The notes beneath the pieces are model-generated. The model ran no database searches. It saw only the letters and a list, made by a program, of their open reading frames with translations, and had not been told where the DNA came from. Source: DATKMG01 sp035541995 (GTDB lineage: Bacteria > Acidobacteriota > Terriglobia > Versatilivoradales > Versatilivoraceae). From it: a stretch of 14,541 nucleotides of DNA. Made by a program: the position numbers and the translations under genes. The stretch covers positions 1-14,541 of the forward strand of contig DATKMG010000282.1 in assembly GCA_035541995.1 (NCBI GenBank), given 5' to 3'. Positions 14,491 to 14,541 of this stretch are shown piece after piece; position 1 is the first letter of the stretch, and each line of letters starts with the position of its first letter.

Positions 14491-14541
14491 TTACCGAGTG
14501 GAATCTGTGTATTCTAATCTCGGTAACCGAGGGAGGTGACA
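14491..14541 (+). promoter_or_regulatory. Structured leader and strong ribosome binding site of a truncated downstream gene
   Basis: TTACCGAG (14491-14498) and CTCGGTAA (14519-14526) form a perfect 8-base inverted repeat with a 20-base loop. CTCGGT (14519-14524) and ACCGAG (14526-14531) form a second, overlapping palindrome around base 14525. GGGAGGTGA (14531-14539) is a near-ideal Shine-Dalgarno, so a start codon is expected within about ten bases after 14541. The two repeats share an arm and cannot both form in RNA at once. Confidence 0.6.

Larger units (their letters stand above)
13857..14541. other. 685-bp divergent intergenic region
   Basis: I find no convincing gene here. Short open frames exist on both strands (for example minus 13967-14290 and plus 14021-14359), but they overlap each other, cross a long hairpin and encode low-complexity, Arg/Pro/Trp-mixed peptides without a recognisable domain. 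Contents I can support are the 15-bp-arm hairpin (14004-14037), a 7-bp inverted repeat GGCAGGG/CCCTGCC (14067-14073 and 14091-14097), and the promoter and leader of the next plus-strand gene at the right end. Confidence 0.6.

Overview
The window carries about a dozen ordinary bacterial genes and no mobile element, CRISPR array, rRNA or tRNA that I can see. Base composition is near half G+C and coding is dense. The RlpA-type septal lipoprotein points to a diderm (Gram-negative) cell. The mix of a membrane-bound sulfatase-like N-terminus, PilZ, a peptidase-M61 relative, CPBP protease and PIG-L deacetylase would fit an Acidobacteriota-like or other environmental lineage. That placement is an inference, not something the sequence proves.

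Layout from left to right. Positions 1-301 hold the 5' end of a minus-strand membrane protein cut by the window edge. It diverges from nadA (quinolinate synthase), which is followed by lipA (lipoyl synthase), both on plus; both products are Fe-S enzymes of cofactor biosynthesis. Everything from 2616 to 13856 lies on the minus strand and, read in its own direction (right to left), falls into groups: (a) PIG-L deacetylase then CPBP membrane protease; (b) a tightly overlapping trio behind a good sigma-70-type promoter: COG3375-like acyltransferase, amidohydrolase/deaminase, EamA/DMT transporter; (c) a small charged protein and a RimI-like acetyltransferase behind another good promoter; (d) a PilZ protein followed by a secreted M61-like PDZ protein that appears to have lost the peptidase active site; (e) a soluble GAF-GAF histidine kinase, a small predicted winged-helix protein and the RlpA lipoprotein, the last two joined by an ATGA stop/start overlap.

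Positions 13857-14541 are a 685-bp divergent intergenic region. It contains a near-perfect 15-bp-arm hairpin and, at the far right, a -10 element, a cluster of ACCG/CGGT half-sites including a 13-bp palindrome, and a strong Shine-Dalgarno sequence for a gene that starts just outside the window.

The most interesting points are the apparent pseudo-peptidase beside PilZ, the orphan kinase/wHTH/RlpA cluster, the acyltransferase-deaminase-transporter operon, and the structured leader at the right edge. None of these is shown by the sequence alone to be a new system.
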